Source: Dictyobacter kobayashii
GTDB taxonomy: Bacteria; Chloroflexota; Ktedonobacteria; Ktedonobacterales; Ktedonobacteraceae
Reading direction: 5' to 3'
Length of the DNA: 64,000 nucleotides
NCBI RefSeq assembly: GCF_003967555.1
Contig: NZ_BIFS01000002.1
Location: 2,046,001-2,110,000 of the forward strand
Shown: positions 52,724 through 61,731 of the stretch, one piece after another
Layout: the number at the start of each line of letters is the position of its first letter
How positions within the stretch are numbered: position 1 is the stretch's first letter
The notes under the pieces: generated by a model
What the model was told of the DNA's origin: nothing
The model's database searches: none
Seen by the model: the letters and a program-made list of their open reading frames with translations, nothing else
Made by a program: the position numbers and the translations under genes

Positions 52724-52778
52724 TTTCTTCTTTGTTGCAAAAATTGCGCCTGGCGCAATTTTTGCAACAAAGAAGAAA
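52724..52778. repeat. 55-bp perfect palindrome, 26-bp arms
   Basis: Arms begin TTTCTTCTTTGTTGCAAAAA and are fully complementary around the centre CTG. It is in the 457-nt gap between the divergent LacI-type and kinase genes. Nearby, GCGCATGCGC (52702-52711) is another small palindrome. Confidence 0.95.
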
Positions 52779-52905
52779 TTCTGTATGAGCATCGCGGGTG
52801 TGAATGCGTATGGACAGAGTGTGCGAAGAACATAGGGATCAAACACGTTTAGATAAATAATTAGAATGGCGTTTACAATTGCTTTTCGAGAGTGGAGGAG
52901 TGACA

Positions 52906-53553
52906 ATGTTACGTATGCCTGCCGTGATTACACGCATAGAGGATTTGCCACCTGCACAGGTGTATCTGGTTGCCGGACCAGCCGCATCTGGCAAAACTAC
53001 CTTTTCAACGCAATTGGCACATCATCTCAATGCGGCCGTTCTCTCCATGGATCACTATTTTGTGGATGAGGATGCGATCACGATTGAGCATGATGAAATA
53101 TATGGTGTCGCGCCCCAGTGGGAGAGCCCAGAAGCTTATGATATTCATACCCTGGGACAAAACATTAAAGAATTACTGCAATATGGGGAGACGTTGATTC
53201 CGCGCTATAGCTTTGTGGCTAATCGTCGGGTTGGCCATCAAGCCATGCATCTACAGCCCAACCAGAATCTGGTGATTGAAGGCCTCTATCCAATTCGCTG
53301 TGAACAATTTTTTCGCGCTTATGCCCAATCCATTGTGAAAATTTTTGTGGTGGCTGACCTGGATATTCGACGCGCTCGGGCACGGGTGAGGGATGTGGAA
53401 GAGCGTGGCAAGTCGATCGAGGTCTTTGATGCGCGGCGCCATTTTGTGGAGCTTGGTGAACGGCGCTGGGTACTAAAACAAGAGCGAGACGCTGATTTTG
53501 TACTTGAAATCCATAACGGCTTCTCTTATGACGAATTCTTTGGACGTGGCTAG
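52906..53553 (+). CDS. P-loop kinase, uridine-kinase-like
   Basis: 215-aa P-loop NTPase of the uridine kinase/phosphoribulokinase superfamily. Walker A GPAASGKTTF near residue 27, VLSMDHYFVDEDAI (Asp of the phosphate-acceptor site), SPEAYDIHTLGQNI, YSFVANRR, VIEGLYPIR and the lid with basic residues RRARARVRDVEERGKS. The nucleoside or sugar substrate is unknown and it is shorter than Udk. ATG 52906 follows GGAGGAGTGACA. Confidence 0.85.
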   Translation: MLRMPAVITRIEDLPPAQVYLVAGPAASGKTTFSTQLAHHLNAAVLSMDHYFVDEDAITIEHDEIYGVAPQWESPEAYDIHTLGQNIKELLQYGETLIPRYSFVANRRVGHQAMHLQPNQNLVIEGLYPIRCEQFFRAYAQSIVKIFVVADLDIRRARARVRDVEERGKSIEVFDARRHFVELGERRWVLKQERDADFVLEIHNGFSYDEFFGRG

Positions 53554-53587
53554 CGAGTTTTAATCTTCATTATTATTTGTTATTTCA

Positions 53588-53646
53588 ATCTGGATCTCCA
53601 TATAAGTGATGGTTAGCTATAAAGGGAGATCCAGATCTATGCCACA
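53588..53646. terminator. Hairpin between convergent genes
   Basis: ATCTGGATCTCC pairs perfectly with GGAGATCCAGAT around a ~35-nt loop. It lies between the kinase stop and the membrane-protein stop at 53663; no U-tract. Confidence 0.6.
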
Positions 53647-53662
53647 TTTCTTATAATCATTG

Positions 53663-55074
53663 CTAGCCTAAAATAATAGGCAATACTATCCCCAACCCAA
53701 GCACAAAGAGCCATAGCGCTGGTGCTGGCGTGCCGCCAGGTCGGAGTAGCCTCTCTTCGCGTGCCGCGAGACGTGGATCTATCAGGAGCCAATCCATGTG
53801 ACGACGTTGTAAGTAGAGAAAAATCACTCCGGTTAATCCCCCATACAAAATGTGACCAAGCAGCGATGGCAACAGGATGTTCGCTGCCTGCATGGTCCAG
53901 GTGATTGGCACCCCTAATAGAAGCGGGAGGATAGTTAAGGGACCAATAAACCACCACGCCAGGCCGTAGAGGGTGCCCCAGATCAGGCTGGCCTGCACAT
54001 TTGTGGCTTCGTGCTCAAACAATACTCCATAGCTCATGCCAATGATTGTGCTAATTATCATATGGACGATAAAGCCAGGAAATGGTGATGATGCACCTAT
54101 CAAGCTGGCAAGGCGCGGCAGGACGCCAGTGGCTAGCATGATAAGGCTAAAAAGCAGGCCTCCCGCCAGGCTAGCTAGCGCTCCCCATAATAGCGAGAGC
54201 AGTGTGTGGACCCCTGCTCCCTCGATTTCGCGTTTGAGTGGATCAGATGTAATGAAGAGCTTGACCCATAGCCGATCGAGCAAGGCATAGACCAGGCCCA
54301 GCCAGATACCATAAACGGCATGACCAATGAATGAGCCAAAGAAGCTTGCACCATAGAGATAGGACCAATGAATTGGTTGGTGGAGCATGGTTGGTAGCAG
54401 GGTTAGTGGTCCTAAGAACCACCAGAAGAGACCATAGGCCAGTCCCCAGCAGATACTTGATCCAGGGCTGAGCACATCATGCTGGAAAAGCAGTCCAAAA
54501 CTGGCTCCAATGACGATGGCAATGGTGTAATGAAGAAGTGTACCGACTGTTAAGGAATGCGAGTTAAAGATACCTGCAATCACTATAAACGCATTATTCT
54601 GCACAAACCAGCTACTGAAAGCCCAGCCACCAACCAGTCCGGCCAGTCCACCAACAATAATGGCTCGCAGATAGGTGTGGGTCGTTGGGGAATGGGCCAC
54701 CTGATGACTATTCCACCAGCCGGTAAGCAGTCCCAGGGGTGCGCCCAGAAGCAGCAGGAATGAGACCAATTCTGGAAAATGCAAGCGTGCCAGGTCGAGC
54801 ATAGGCATCTGGTTAGTTTCTGCGAGCATGGATCGTACCCCTACCGCTTCGATGAGCCAGAGAAGGAATGCGCAACCCAGACCCCAGATCAAGCCAGAAC
54901 CTGGATGTAAAATTCGCCGCCCGATCGAAGCTGCGAAGAGCAGCCCGAACAGTCCACCCAGAACAATAAGCAGCCAGGGAGCAATTGATACAGGGGTGGC
55001 CCTGAGAATACAGATAGCCCCAGTATCCCAATCACGCTGCTGAGTAGCAGGTTTTGCACAAGTGTGTAGCGCAT
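53663..55074 (-). pseudogene. Repeat-built multi-pass membrane protein, unknown, one frameshift
   Basis: ~470-aa integral membrane protein. From ATG 55074 the frame reads MRYTLVQNLLLSSVIGILGLSVFS; one G is missing from the run at 55001-55003 and the next frame continues ATPVSIAPWLLIVLGGLFGLLFAAS to 53663. It consists of three related modules, each with a G-x3-G(L/V)LF segment, an SGLIWGL-type helix, WWF(L/I)GPLT(L/I)LP and a GHxxYGxxxG helix. The same module, in shorter form, begins the neighbouring NADH dehydrogenase. The genes are 9 nt apart. Channel, carrier or quinone-pool scaffold are all possible; no known family recognised. Confidence 0.75.
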
Positions 55075-55083
55075 AGTTTAATG

Positions 55084-56844
55084 CTATCCTCTCGGCTGGC
55101 TGCCTGTTATTGGTGGCACTATCTGTTCTATCTCCATGATAGTAGTTGGCCGCTCATCCAGGTCGATGGTTTGTACGATATCGCGTGGAAAGAAAATCTC
55201 GATAATCCAATCGCTTAGAACCCGTATTTTACGTTCCAGTCCGGGGAGCTTAGAGAGATAGATGCCACGCCATAATATCCAGGCAAAAAAGCCTGAGAAG
55301 CGTAGACCTTTGATCTCGGCGCAGGCGGTCTGATAGCCTACCACGCACAGGATACCGAGCGCATTAAAGTGAAATGGCTTGAGGGGTTGATAGTGTACAC
55401 CGGCATGAATATTGTGGGCCAGGGTATAGGCTTCACGCAAGGCAAACTGAGCCGTCGGTGGACACGGTTGATGCGTAACAGCATCGTTGACCAGCGCGCA
55501 ATCTCCCAAAGCCCATACTCCAGATAAAGCGGGCACTGCCAGGTATTGATCGACGGCAATGGCCCCATGGCTATCATGATCGGCTGCTAATGTTTGTACC
55601 AGCGGATGTGGCTTGACTCCTGCCGTCCAGACTAACGTGTTGGTGCCTACCTCTTCATCCTTGTTGAGTATGACGCCTCCAGCATGCGCCCCCGTCAGAC
55701 GGGTATTCAAGCGCATGGTGACGCCGCGCGCCTCCATCTGTGTCATTGCGTAATCTGCCAGTGAGCGGCTTAGCTCGGGCAGAATGTGGTCACGAGAATG
55801 GACCAGCAAGATGCGTATTTCATGTTGTTGAATAGTTGGATAGTAAGGCAGGGCGCTCCGCAGCAGATCGTTGAGGGCTCCTGCCAGTTCGGCGCCTGCG
55901 AAGCCCGCCCCGGCGATGACAAAGGTAAGCATGGCCGCGCGTTTGTCTTTATCTGTCTCGCGATCGGCATACTCCAGCATATTGATGGCATGGCCGCGAA
56001 TACGAATGGCATCTTCAATCGATTTAAAGCTCAAGGCATGCAGACGAATATCTTCGCGTTCTAAAAAATTAGAGATGCTACCAACTGCCAGTACAAGATG
56101 ATCATACGTGATGGTGTCTGGTTGGGAGAAGGGAGTTTTTGTTGTCAGGGTGAGCTGTTTGTGCTGAGTATCAATCTGCGTAACACAGCCATGTATGACC
56201 TGGGTGCGCCTCAGACTTGTGCGTAGCGGATTGCAGATGTGGGAGGGTTCCAGGCTGCCGCCCGCCACTTCCGCCAGCATTGGCGTGAACAGCAGTGCGT
56301 TGGTATCACTGATAATCGTAATAGAGACCGTTGGATCAGCCCCGAATGCTTGCTCAAGATGTTGGGCTACTGTCATACCGGCAAAGCCCCCGCCTACAAT
56401 GACGATACGGGTTGTAATCGCTTGTGTGGGCCGCGACTTCTGTTGTTCTGGACCCAGCAACTGGAAAGCTAGCTGGTTGCCGAGTACAAGCAACAGTCCC
56501 AGGCAAGCACCATACAAGACCCAGGCTACCAGTTCCGGAAACAACTGGCGCATTCCCATCGCTGTCCATGGTGGACTATGACCAGTGAGCAATGGGAATA
56601 ACAGACAATTGAAACAGACCCAGAACAGGATGCCGAGCGCGGCTGCTGTCAACATGCTCTCTATATAGTCAAAAGGATATGCGCGACGAGACACGGCAAA
56701 TAGGATGCCCAGCGCAGCTCCCAGCAGGACGTATCCTGTTGAGTTTTGGGTTTTGAAGATGACAAAGACAACGCTACTGATAATCCCAACTAATAAGCCA
56801 ATAGTTATTCTGCGTGTATATTTTTGTCTTAAAAGGGTCATCAC
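55084..56844 (-). CDS. Type II NADH dehydrogenase with N-terminal membrane module
   Basis: 586-aa flavoprotein that would pass electrons from NADH to quinone without pumping. Residues ~10-130 form about four transmembrane helices in a GxxxG-rich arrangement similar to the next gene's modules; residues ~145-560 are the NDH-2 core: FAD motif IVIVGGGFAGMTVAQHLE, VLAVGS, second dinucleotide motif FVIAGAGFAGAELAGAL, GVWALGDCA, then PPTAQFALREA and an amphipathic C-terminal region (FSGFFAWILWRGIYLSKLPGLERKIRVLSDWIIEIFF). Standard NDH-2 is ~400-450 aa and only peripheral, so the extension is an added anchor. First gene of a two-gene operon. Confidence 0.9.
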   Translation of the reverse strand: MMTLLRQKYTRRITIGLLVGIISSVVFVIFKTQNSTGYVLLGAALGILFAVSRRAYPFDYIESMLTAAALGILFWVCFNCLLFPLLTGHSPPWTAMGMRQLFPELVAWVLYGACLGLLLVLGNQLAFQLLGPEQQKSRPTQAITTRIVIVGGGFAGMTVAQHLEQAFGADPTVSITIISDTNALLFTPMLAEVAGGSLEPSHICNPLRTSLRRTQVIHGCVTQIDTQHKQLTLTTKTPFSQPDTITYDHLVLAVGSISNFLEREDIRLHALSFKSIEDAIRIRGHAINMLEYADRETDKDKRAAMLTFVIAGAGFAGAELAGALNDLLRSALPYYPTIQQHEIRILLVHSRDHILPELSRSLADYAMTQMEARGVTMRLNTRLTGAHAGGVILNKDEEVGTNTLVWTAGVKPHPLVQTLAADHDSHGAIAVDQYLAVPALSGVWALGDCALVNDAVTHQPCPPTAQFALREAYTLAHNIHAGVHYQPLKPFHFNALGILCVVGYQTACAEIKGLRFSGFFAWILWRGIYLSKLPGLERKIRVLSDWIIEIFFPRDIVQTIDLDERPTTIMEIEQIVPPITGSQPRG

Positions 56845-56953
56845 TTCACCTTTTCTGCGCAGGCAAGTTCAAGAATACTAACGCTTTACACTAAGCCCCC
56901 TAAGATTTATGACGCTGTAACCAGTATAAATGTCCACTTTTTTACCTGTGCGA

Positions 56954-57114
56954 CAGGCCTTTTTAAATTTCCTCTTTGGCGCCTATGGCGCCGGGTTGGG
57001 TGTGTGGAGTGTGTGTGGTGGATGGCCGCGGCCGTCCACCACGCACTCCAAACCTGAAAGGATGTCCATCGTATGACTTGCTCGGGATCTCTGGACGAAC
57101 AGTAAAAATCCCTG
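56954..57114. mobile_element. MITE, copy 2 (inverted relative to copy 1)
   Basis: A 161-bp element matching 18150-18313 in reverse orientation: shared ends (CAGGCCTTTTTAAA / AGTAAAAATCCCTG), a shared GGCGCC and CCAACCCGGCGCC region, GGACGAACAG, and an imperfect central palindrome with the same GGCCGCGGCC core. The flanks CCTGTGCGA and CTGTAGCGA look like a diverged 9-bp target duplication. It fills most of the gap between the divergent NADH dehydrogenase and MFS genes; the remaining ~290 nt show no other feature. Confidence 0.8.
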
Positions 57115-57299
57115 CTGTAGCGAGCCAGCAAGATGTCCTGGTTGAGCTAATAGGGCGCTTGCAATACTGTTACCCAATCTGCGTGAGAAACAAATTCTAA
57201 CTACTTATTCTTTTTTTATTGCATAGGTCGTCTTACTATTTGTGAAAATGTTATTTGGAGATGTTATCACCTCTTTGTAGCTTACGTAGAAAGCTGGCT

Positions 57300-58589
57300 A
57301 TGAGTATCAACACGAGTAAACGTATCCAAATTTTCCAGGCGTTGAAATCACGCCCTTTTTTATTTTTCTGGCTTGGACAAACTATTTCTGCTATGGGCAA
57401 TGATGCGTTTGGGATTGCGCTGGCCTGGGAAGTGCTGATAATTACTGGTTCGGCGGAACAGATGGCTCTGGTGAGGATTGTTGAAGAGCTTCCACGCATC
57501 ATCTTCTTGCTACTGGGTGGGGTGGCCGCGGACCGGCTTCCGAAGAGACGCGTGATTCTGTGGGCGGATAGCGGTAGGGCATTATTAGTATCGCTGGTGA
57601 CACTGCTGGCCTGGTTGCATCAGCTGCAGATCTGGCATGTTATGCTGGTCGGTTTGATTTTTGGTACCGTGCGTGGTTTCTTTGGTCCGGCCTATCGAGC
57701 ACTTTTGCCGCAGCTGGTAGAGTCCAAAGAGCTCTTACCATCGGTAAATGCCATGAATGGTTTAAGCAAGCAAGGCAGTCAGCTGATTGGACCGAGTCTG
57801 GGAGCCGCATTGTTTGCGGTTCTAGGACCTATAAGCGCCTTCCTCTTTGACGCCCTGACCTTTGTTTTCTCAGCCTTTTGTATGTTTGTTATGGGCCGGC
57901 CAGGGGTGCGGCAGCAGGGCAAGAGTAGTAGCTTGATGGCTGATACAGCAACTCAGAAAACGCCGCTTTTCCAGCATGTTGGGAGGGATATTGTCGATGG
58001 GTTGCGCTATGTATGGAGCGTGCCCTGGATCTGGCTGTCGACTGTACTGGTGAGCCTGGCTGGAGCAGGATTAGCCGGACTGGATCAGATTGCTTTGCCC
58101 AAGCTCTTAAAAGAGAGCCAGCTGCAACTGAACGGTATTTTGTTGTTCGGGGGCGTTGGCTCGGCCCTGGCCTTAGGTGCGCTGCTCTCGACCATGTTTA
58201 TTGGACAATTACCGTTTCGCCATCGCGGCATCGTTGCTTATAGTGGTTTGATCTTGCTAGGCCTGGCTTTTTTGTTGTTTGCGCTACCCCCATCCTCCAT
58301 CCTGATCGCCTTTATTTTCCTGGGAGCAGGCGTGCTGGTTGGTTTTGGAGATGGTCTCTTTGAGATTATGTGGGATATGCAGCTACAGACGCATGTACCA
58401 GCAGAAAAGCTAGGCCGCGTCTACAGTATTTACCTATTAGGAGCCAATAGCCTGGTCTCCGTTGGTTTATGGGAAGCCGGTTTTATCAGTGACCATTTTG
58501 GAGCCGCCTGGGCATTTATTGGCGGCGGAATTTTAAGTATCGTATTGGCCCTGATCGGTCTATCCCAACGCTCTATCCGCCAGGCATAA
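57300..58589 (+). CDS. MFS transporter (MFS_3 type)
   Basis: ~429-aa inner-membrane carrier with 12 helices. Seen: FLFFWLGQTISAMGNDAFGIALAW, the inter-helix loop GGVAADRLPKRRVILWAD (motif A of MFS), GPAYRALLPQLVESKELLPSVNAMNGLSKQGSQLIGPSLGAAL, typical of the enterobactin-exporter/macrolide-efflux-like MFS_3 group. Substrate unknown. ATG 57300 is tentative because its ribosome site is weak; in-frame TTG 57255 is possible. Confidence 0.88.
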   Translation: MSINTSKRIQIFQALKSRPFLFFWLGQTISAMGNDAFGIALAWEVLIITGSAEQMALVRIVEELPRIIFLLLGGVAADRLPKRRVILWADSGRALLVSLVTLLAWLHQLQIWHVMLVGLIFGTVRGFFGPAYRALLPQLVESKELLPSVNAMNGLSKQGSQLIGPSLGAALFAVLGPISAFLFDALTFVFSAFCMFVMGRPGVRQQGKSSSLMADTATQKTPLFQHVGRDIVDGLRYVWSVPWIWLSTVLVSLAGAGLAGLDQIALPKLLKESQLQLNGILLFGGVGSALALGALLSTMFIGQLPFRHRGIVAYSGLILLGLAFLLFALPPSSILIAFIFLGAGVLVGFGDGLFEIMWDMQLQTHVPAEKLGRVYSIYLLGANSLVSVGLWEAGFISDHFGAAWAFIGGGILSIVLALIGLSQRSIRQA

Positions 58590-58741
58590 ATAATAATATT
58601 CACCAATCATCAATGATCTGTACGTGTGGGTCTTGTCCTCAATATCGTTGAGATAAGATGAATTTGAGCTCAGAAACATGGGATTGGAGCCTGCCCCTTT
58701 TACCCTCCCCACACGAACATGTAACAAGAATGGCGATGCGC

Positions 58742-58943
58742 ATAGGTTCGGCCCTGTAAGTGCGAAGCTTGCCCTCGCTTGCCGCCCCAGCGGCCCAGTA
58801 TCCCAGCGTTGGGGTGCCTTGCCCAAAAGCAACATCCGTGTTTGGGCACCGCGTGGGCCGAGGTCTCAGAGACAAGCAGCCGCGTGCGAGGATACCGGGC
58901 CGCCCTACCGGGGTGGCAATCGGCCACTGAGGGCCGAACCTAT
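58742..58943. repeat. 202-bp element with 14-bp perfect terminal inverted repeats
   Basis: ATAGGTTCGGCCCT (58742-58755) and its perfect complement (58930-58943) bound a GC-rich, hairpin-rich segment (e.g. GCCCA/TGGGC and CCGGG/CCCGG pairings). No ORF of substance and no clear target duplication. It lies between the convergent MFS and cupin genes and ends 4 nt before the cupin stop. A second MITE-like family, or a large structured transcription end. Confidence 0.7.
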
Positions 58944-58947
58944 AGGA

Positions 58948-59367
58948 TTATTGAGCCTGGCGTTGTAAGCCTGCGAGCTGGCCTGCGGGCACCTCCTGGA
59001 AGTCGGGAGCTGTTTCAAGGGCGCGTTCGGCTCCAGCTGGATTGTACAGGGCGATCAAGCGCAATGGTTCCCAGCCTGTGTTTATGGTAGAGTGGTAGAC
59101 TCCAATTGAGACGTAAATGGTATCGCCGGCTTTAATCGTAAATGGTTCTTCATCGTTAACCATCTGCTCACCTTCGCCTGAGAGCACATAGAGGATCTCT
59201 TCAGACTCAGGATGATTGTGGCGTTCGTGGCCTTTACCTGGTAGCAGTATCACTTCGCCGAAGGTCAGACCTGTTCCCAGTGTGTATTCAGGTTTGACCA
59301 GCCATTTTATAATGCCCCAATCGAACGTTTGCGTTGGAACACTATGGGGATCAATGGGCTTTTCCAT
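58948..59367 (-). CDS. Cupin-domain protein
   Basis: 139-aa small beta-barrel protein. Metal-binding cupin motif 1: LPGKGHERHNHPESEEILYVLSGEGE (His, His, Glu); motif 2: IKAGDTIYVSIGVYHSTINTG (His). ATG 59367 is chosen with AGGAGA 9 nt upstream; it overlaps the upstream TIM-barrel gene by 17 nt, so the three genes up to 61465 form one operon. Likely a small enzyme or sensor for the same compound as its neighbours. Alternative upstream starts have no ribosome site. Confidence 0.9.
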   Translation of the reverse strand: MEKPIDPHSVPTQTFDWGIIKWLVKPEYTLGTGLTFGEVILLPGKGHERHNHPESEEILYVLSGEGEQMVNDEEPFTIKAGDTIYVSIGVYHSTINTGWEPLRLIALYNPAGAERALETAPDFQEVPAGQLAGLQRQAQ

Positions 59368-60199
59368 GCTGTTTTTCTCCTGTCTGTATGGCTTTGAAAC
59401 GGTGTGTATTCTCGGTGATAGCGATCTCTGTTGGCAGGCGCTCCATGCTGGATGCGCCAAAGAAGCCGACCACTCCTCTGGTATGCTGGAGGACGTAAGC
59501 GGCGTCTTCTGGTTCTGCGATGGGACCGCCATGGCAGAGGACCATAATGTCTGGATTGACCTTTTTGGCGGCGTCATGCATGGACTGGACACGCGTGACT
59601 GCCTCATCGAGCGTGACCGCAGTATGGGCGCCGATCGAACCTTTGGTGGTCAGTCCCATATGGGGCACCAGGATGTCCGCACCTGCTTCGGCCATGGCGC
59701 GTGCCTCGTCTGGATTAAAGACATACGGGGCGGTCAATAGATCCAGTTCATGGGCGCTTCGAATCATATCGATTTCCAGGCCAAAGCCCATGCCGGTCTC
59801 TTCAATGTTCTGGCGAAATGTACCGTCAAACAGGCCGACGGTCGGAAAGTTTTGCACCCCGGCAAAGCCCATCTCCTTTAGCTGCCGCAAAAAGTAGGGC
59901 ATCATGCGAAATGGATCGGTACCACATACTCCGGCCAGTACCGGCGTTTTTTTTACAATGGGTAGGACTTCATTGGCCATCTCAACCACGATCGCGTTGG
60001 CATCTCCATAGGGTAGCAGTCCGGCCAGTGAGCCACGGCCAGCCATACGATAGCGACCAGAGTTATAAATGATGATCAGGTCTACCCCGCCAGCCTCTAC
60101 GCACCTGGCAGAGAGGCCTGTGCCCGCCCCGGCCCCTACAATGATACCTCCCTGCTTAAGCGTTTTTTTGAGACCTGCTAATGCTTGCGCTCTATTCAC
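59351..60199 (-). CDS. PEP-hydrolase-like TIM-barrel protein (Tm-1 C-terminal type)
   Basis: 282-aa TIM-barrel protein of the family named phosphoenolpyruvate hydrolase-like. Seen: IIVGAGAGTGLSARCVEAGGVDLIIIYNSGRYRMAGRGSLAGLLPYGDANAIV, VLAGVCGTDPFR, GVQNFPTVGLFDG, VPHMGLTTKGSIGA, VLCHGGPI, VVGFFGASSMERLP. This is the domain that is fused to the UPF0261 domain in plant Tm-1. Here the two are separate, 15 nt apart. Reaction unproven. Confidence 0.9.
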   Translation of the reverse strand: MNRAQALAGLKKTLKQGGIIVGAGAGTGLSARCVEAGGVDLIIIYNSGRYRMAGRGSLAGLLPYGDANAIVVEMANEVLPIVKKTPVLAGVCGTDPFRMMPYFLRQLKEMGFAGVQNFPTVGLFDGTFRQNIEETGMGFGLEIDMIRSAHELDLLTAPYVFNPDEARAMAEAGADILVPHMGLTTKGSIGAHTAVTLDEAVTRVQSMHDAAKKVNPDIMVLCHGGPIAEPEDAAYVLQHTRGVVGFFGASSMERLPTEIAITENTHRFKAIQTGEKQHGKAH

Positions 60200-60214
60200 A
60201 GCTTCCCTCCTTTA

Positions 60215-61465
60215 TCAGGATGCGGTAGTGGTTCGTTCAGGCCGTTTGAGCCTGGTCTGCACATATTCATCCAGCCGGCTGGCCATGGCGCGGGCGAAAC
60301 GGGGATCATTCAGATCCATATCAAGTTTATGAACTTCGATATCTTTATTTAAATTGTTGGTTAGATTCTCAATTAATGCTTGATCGGCCTGTGGATCATA
60401 GAATGGACCCCCCTCAACATCAATCAGGGAGACGCCGCGCAGTGGAATAAAGACCACCACCGGCCCTTTGGCCTGATTGAGCTTGCGGGCTATAATCCGG
60501 CCCAGCTCAGCATTTTCCTCAACCGTGGTGCGCATCAAGGTAACTGTCTCATTATGTTTATAAAGATTGCGCTGTTTGAACTTTTCGGGCACACTATCCA
60601 GCGGACCAAAGTTGACCATATCCAGCGCACCCAGGGAGATGATCTGTGGAATGGCGTATGCTCCCGCAGCCTCCAGGCGCTCAGGACCGGCGCTCAACAC
60701 TCCTCCAACCAGCTCATCGGCCAGTTCCGTGGGGGTGCTATCCAATACACCGGCTAGAAAACCATCTTTGATCAGGGTCTCCATCGACTGGCCGCCGGTG
60801 CCAGTGGCGTGAAAGACCAGCACTTCATAGCCATGTTCTTCTAGATATTTGCGCGCTTCATTCACGCAGGGGGTAGTTACCCCAAACATGGTCGCGCCAA
60901 TTAAAGGCTTGCCGCTGCTGGCCGCTTTAAAACTTTCATAGGCCTGAGCCATACCACTAATGCCAGCGGCCGCATTGGTCAGAATACGCTCGGAGATACG
61001 GTTAATGCCCGCGATATCTACCACCGAGTACATCATTGTAATGTCTACAGCCCCTACATATGGGCGTGTATCACCGGCGGCCATGGTAGAGACTACCAGC
61101 TTGGGCACACCAATCGGCAGGGCACGCATAACCTGGGACACGATGGCCGAGCCACCGGAGCCTCCCAGGCCAAATACACCATGTACTCGACCCTGCTGAA
61201 AGAGATCCAACACGATCCTGGTGGCACCCCGAGCCATGGCGGCTACGGCCGCTCCACGATCGCCAGCGGCCGCAAGTTGGGCCACATCCACACCCGCGGC
61301 CTGCGCCACCTGTTCATGGGGAATATCGGGTTGTACTTGAGGAGAACCTTTGACGCCGGCATCAATTAGAATAACCTCATTGCCTAATTGTTGGACGCGC
61401 TGGCGTAAGTAATCATATTCCACACCTTTGGTATCCAGCGTTCCAAGTAAGATAACAGTTGCCAT
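60215..61465 (-). CDS. UPF0261/Tm-1-like ATP-binding protein
   Basis: 416-aa cytoplasmic protein of the UPF0261 (Tm-1-like) family. N-part: ATVILLGTLDTKGVEYDYLR; GVFGLGGSGGSAIVSQVMRALPIGVPKLVVSTMAAGD; PYVGAVDITMMYSVVDIAGINRISERILTNAA; C-part: FGVTTPCVNEARKYLEEHGYEVLVFHATGTGGQSMETLI and FIPLRGVSLIDVEGGPFYDPQADQALIENL. ATG 61465 has AAGGATG upstream; an ATG at 61474 abuts that site. First gene of the UPF0261-TIM barrel-cupin operon. Confidence 0.93.
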   Translation of the reverse strand: MATVILLGTLDTKGVEYDYLRQRVQQLGNEVILIDAGVKGSPQVQPDIPHEQVAQAAGVDVAQLAAAGDRGAAVAAMARGATRIVLDLFQQGRVHGVFGLGGSGGSAIVSQVMRALPIGVPKLVVSTMAAGDTRPYVGAVDITMMYSVVDIAGINRISERILTNAAAGISGMAQAYESFKAASSGKPLIGATMFGVTTPCVNEARKYLEEHGYEVLVFHATGTGGQSMETLIKDGFLAGVLDSTPTELADELVGGVLSAGPERLEAAGAYAIPQIISLGALDMVNFGPLDSVPEKFKQRNLYKHNETVTLMRTTVEENAELGRIIARKLNQAKGPVVVFIPLRGVSLIDVEGGPFYDPQADQALIENLTNNLNKDIEVHKLDMDLNDPRFARAMASRLDEYVQTRLKRPERTTTAS

Positions 61466-61731
61466 GATACTCATCCTTTATCTTCTACAATAAAGCACAT
61501 CGTTGTGTAGCGAATGCTATAAGCACTGTCATTCTAATAAGTATACCTTATCGTATAATTCAGGTAAGCTGCCTTCCCAATCGGGCCAACTGGCTTTAAA
61601 ATATACCCTTTTCTTCCGCGCTTTTCGTCTTGTTATATCCACAATATATTGAGGCGAGTATTTCTTGCAGATTTTTCGCTCCCTTAATGGTATACTTTTG
61701 GCATTGAGATACGTAACGAGGCGCCCGGTTT

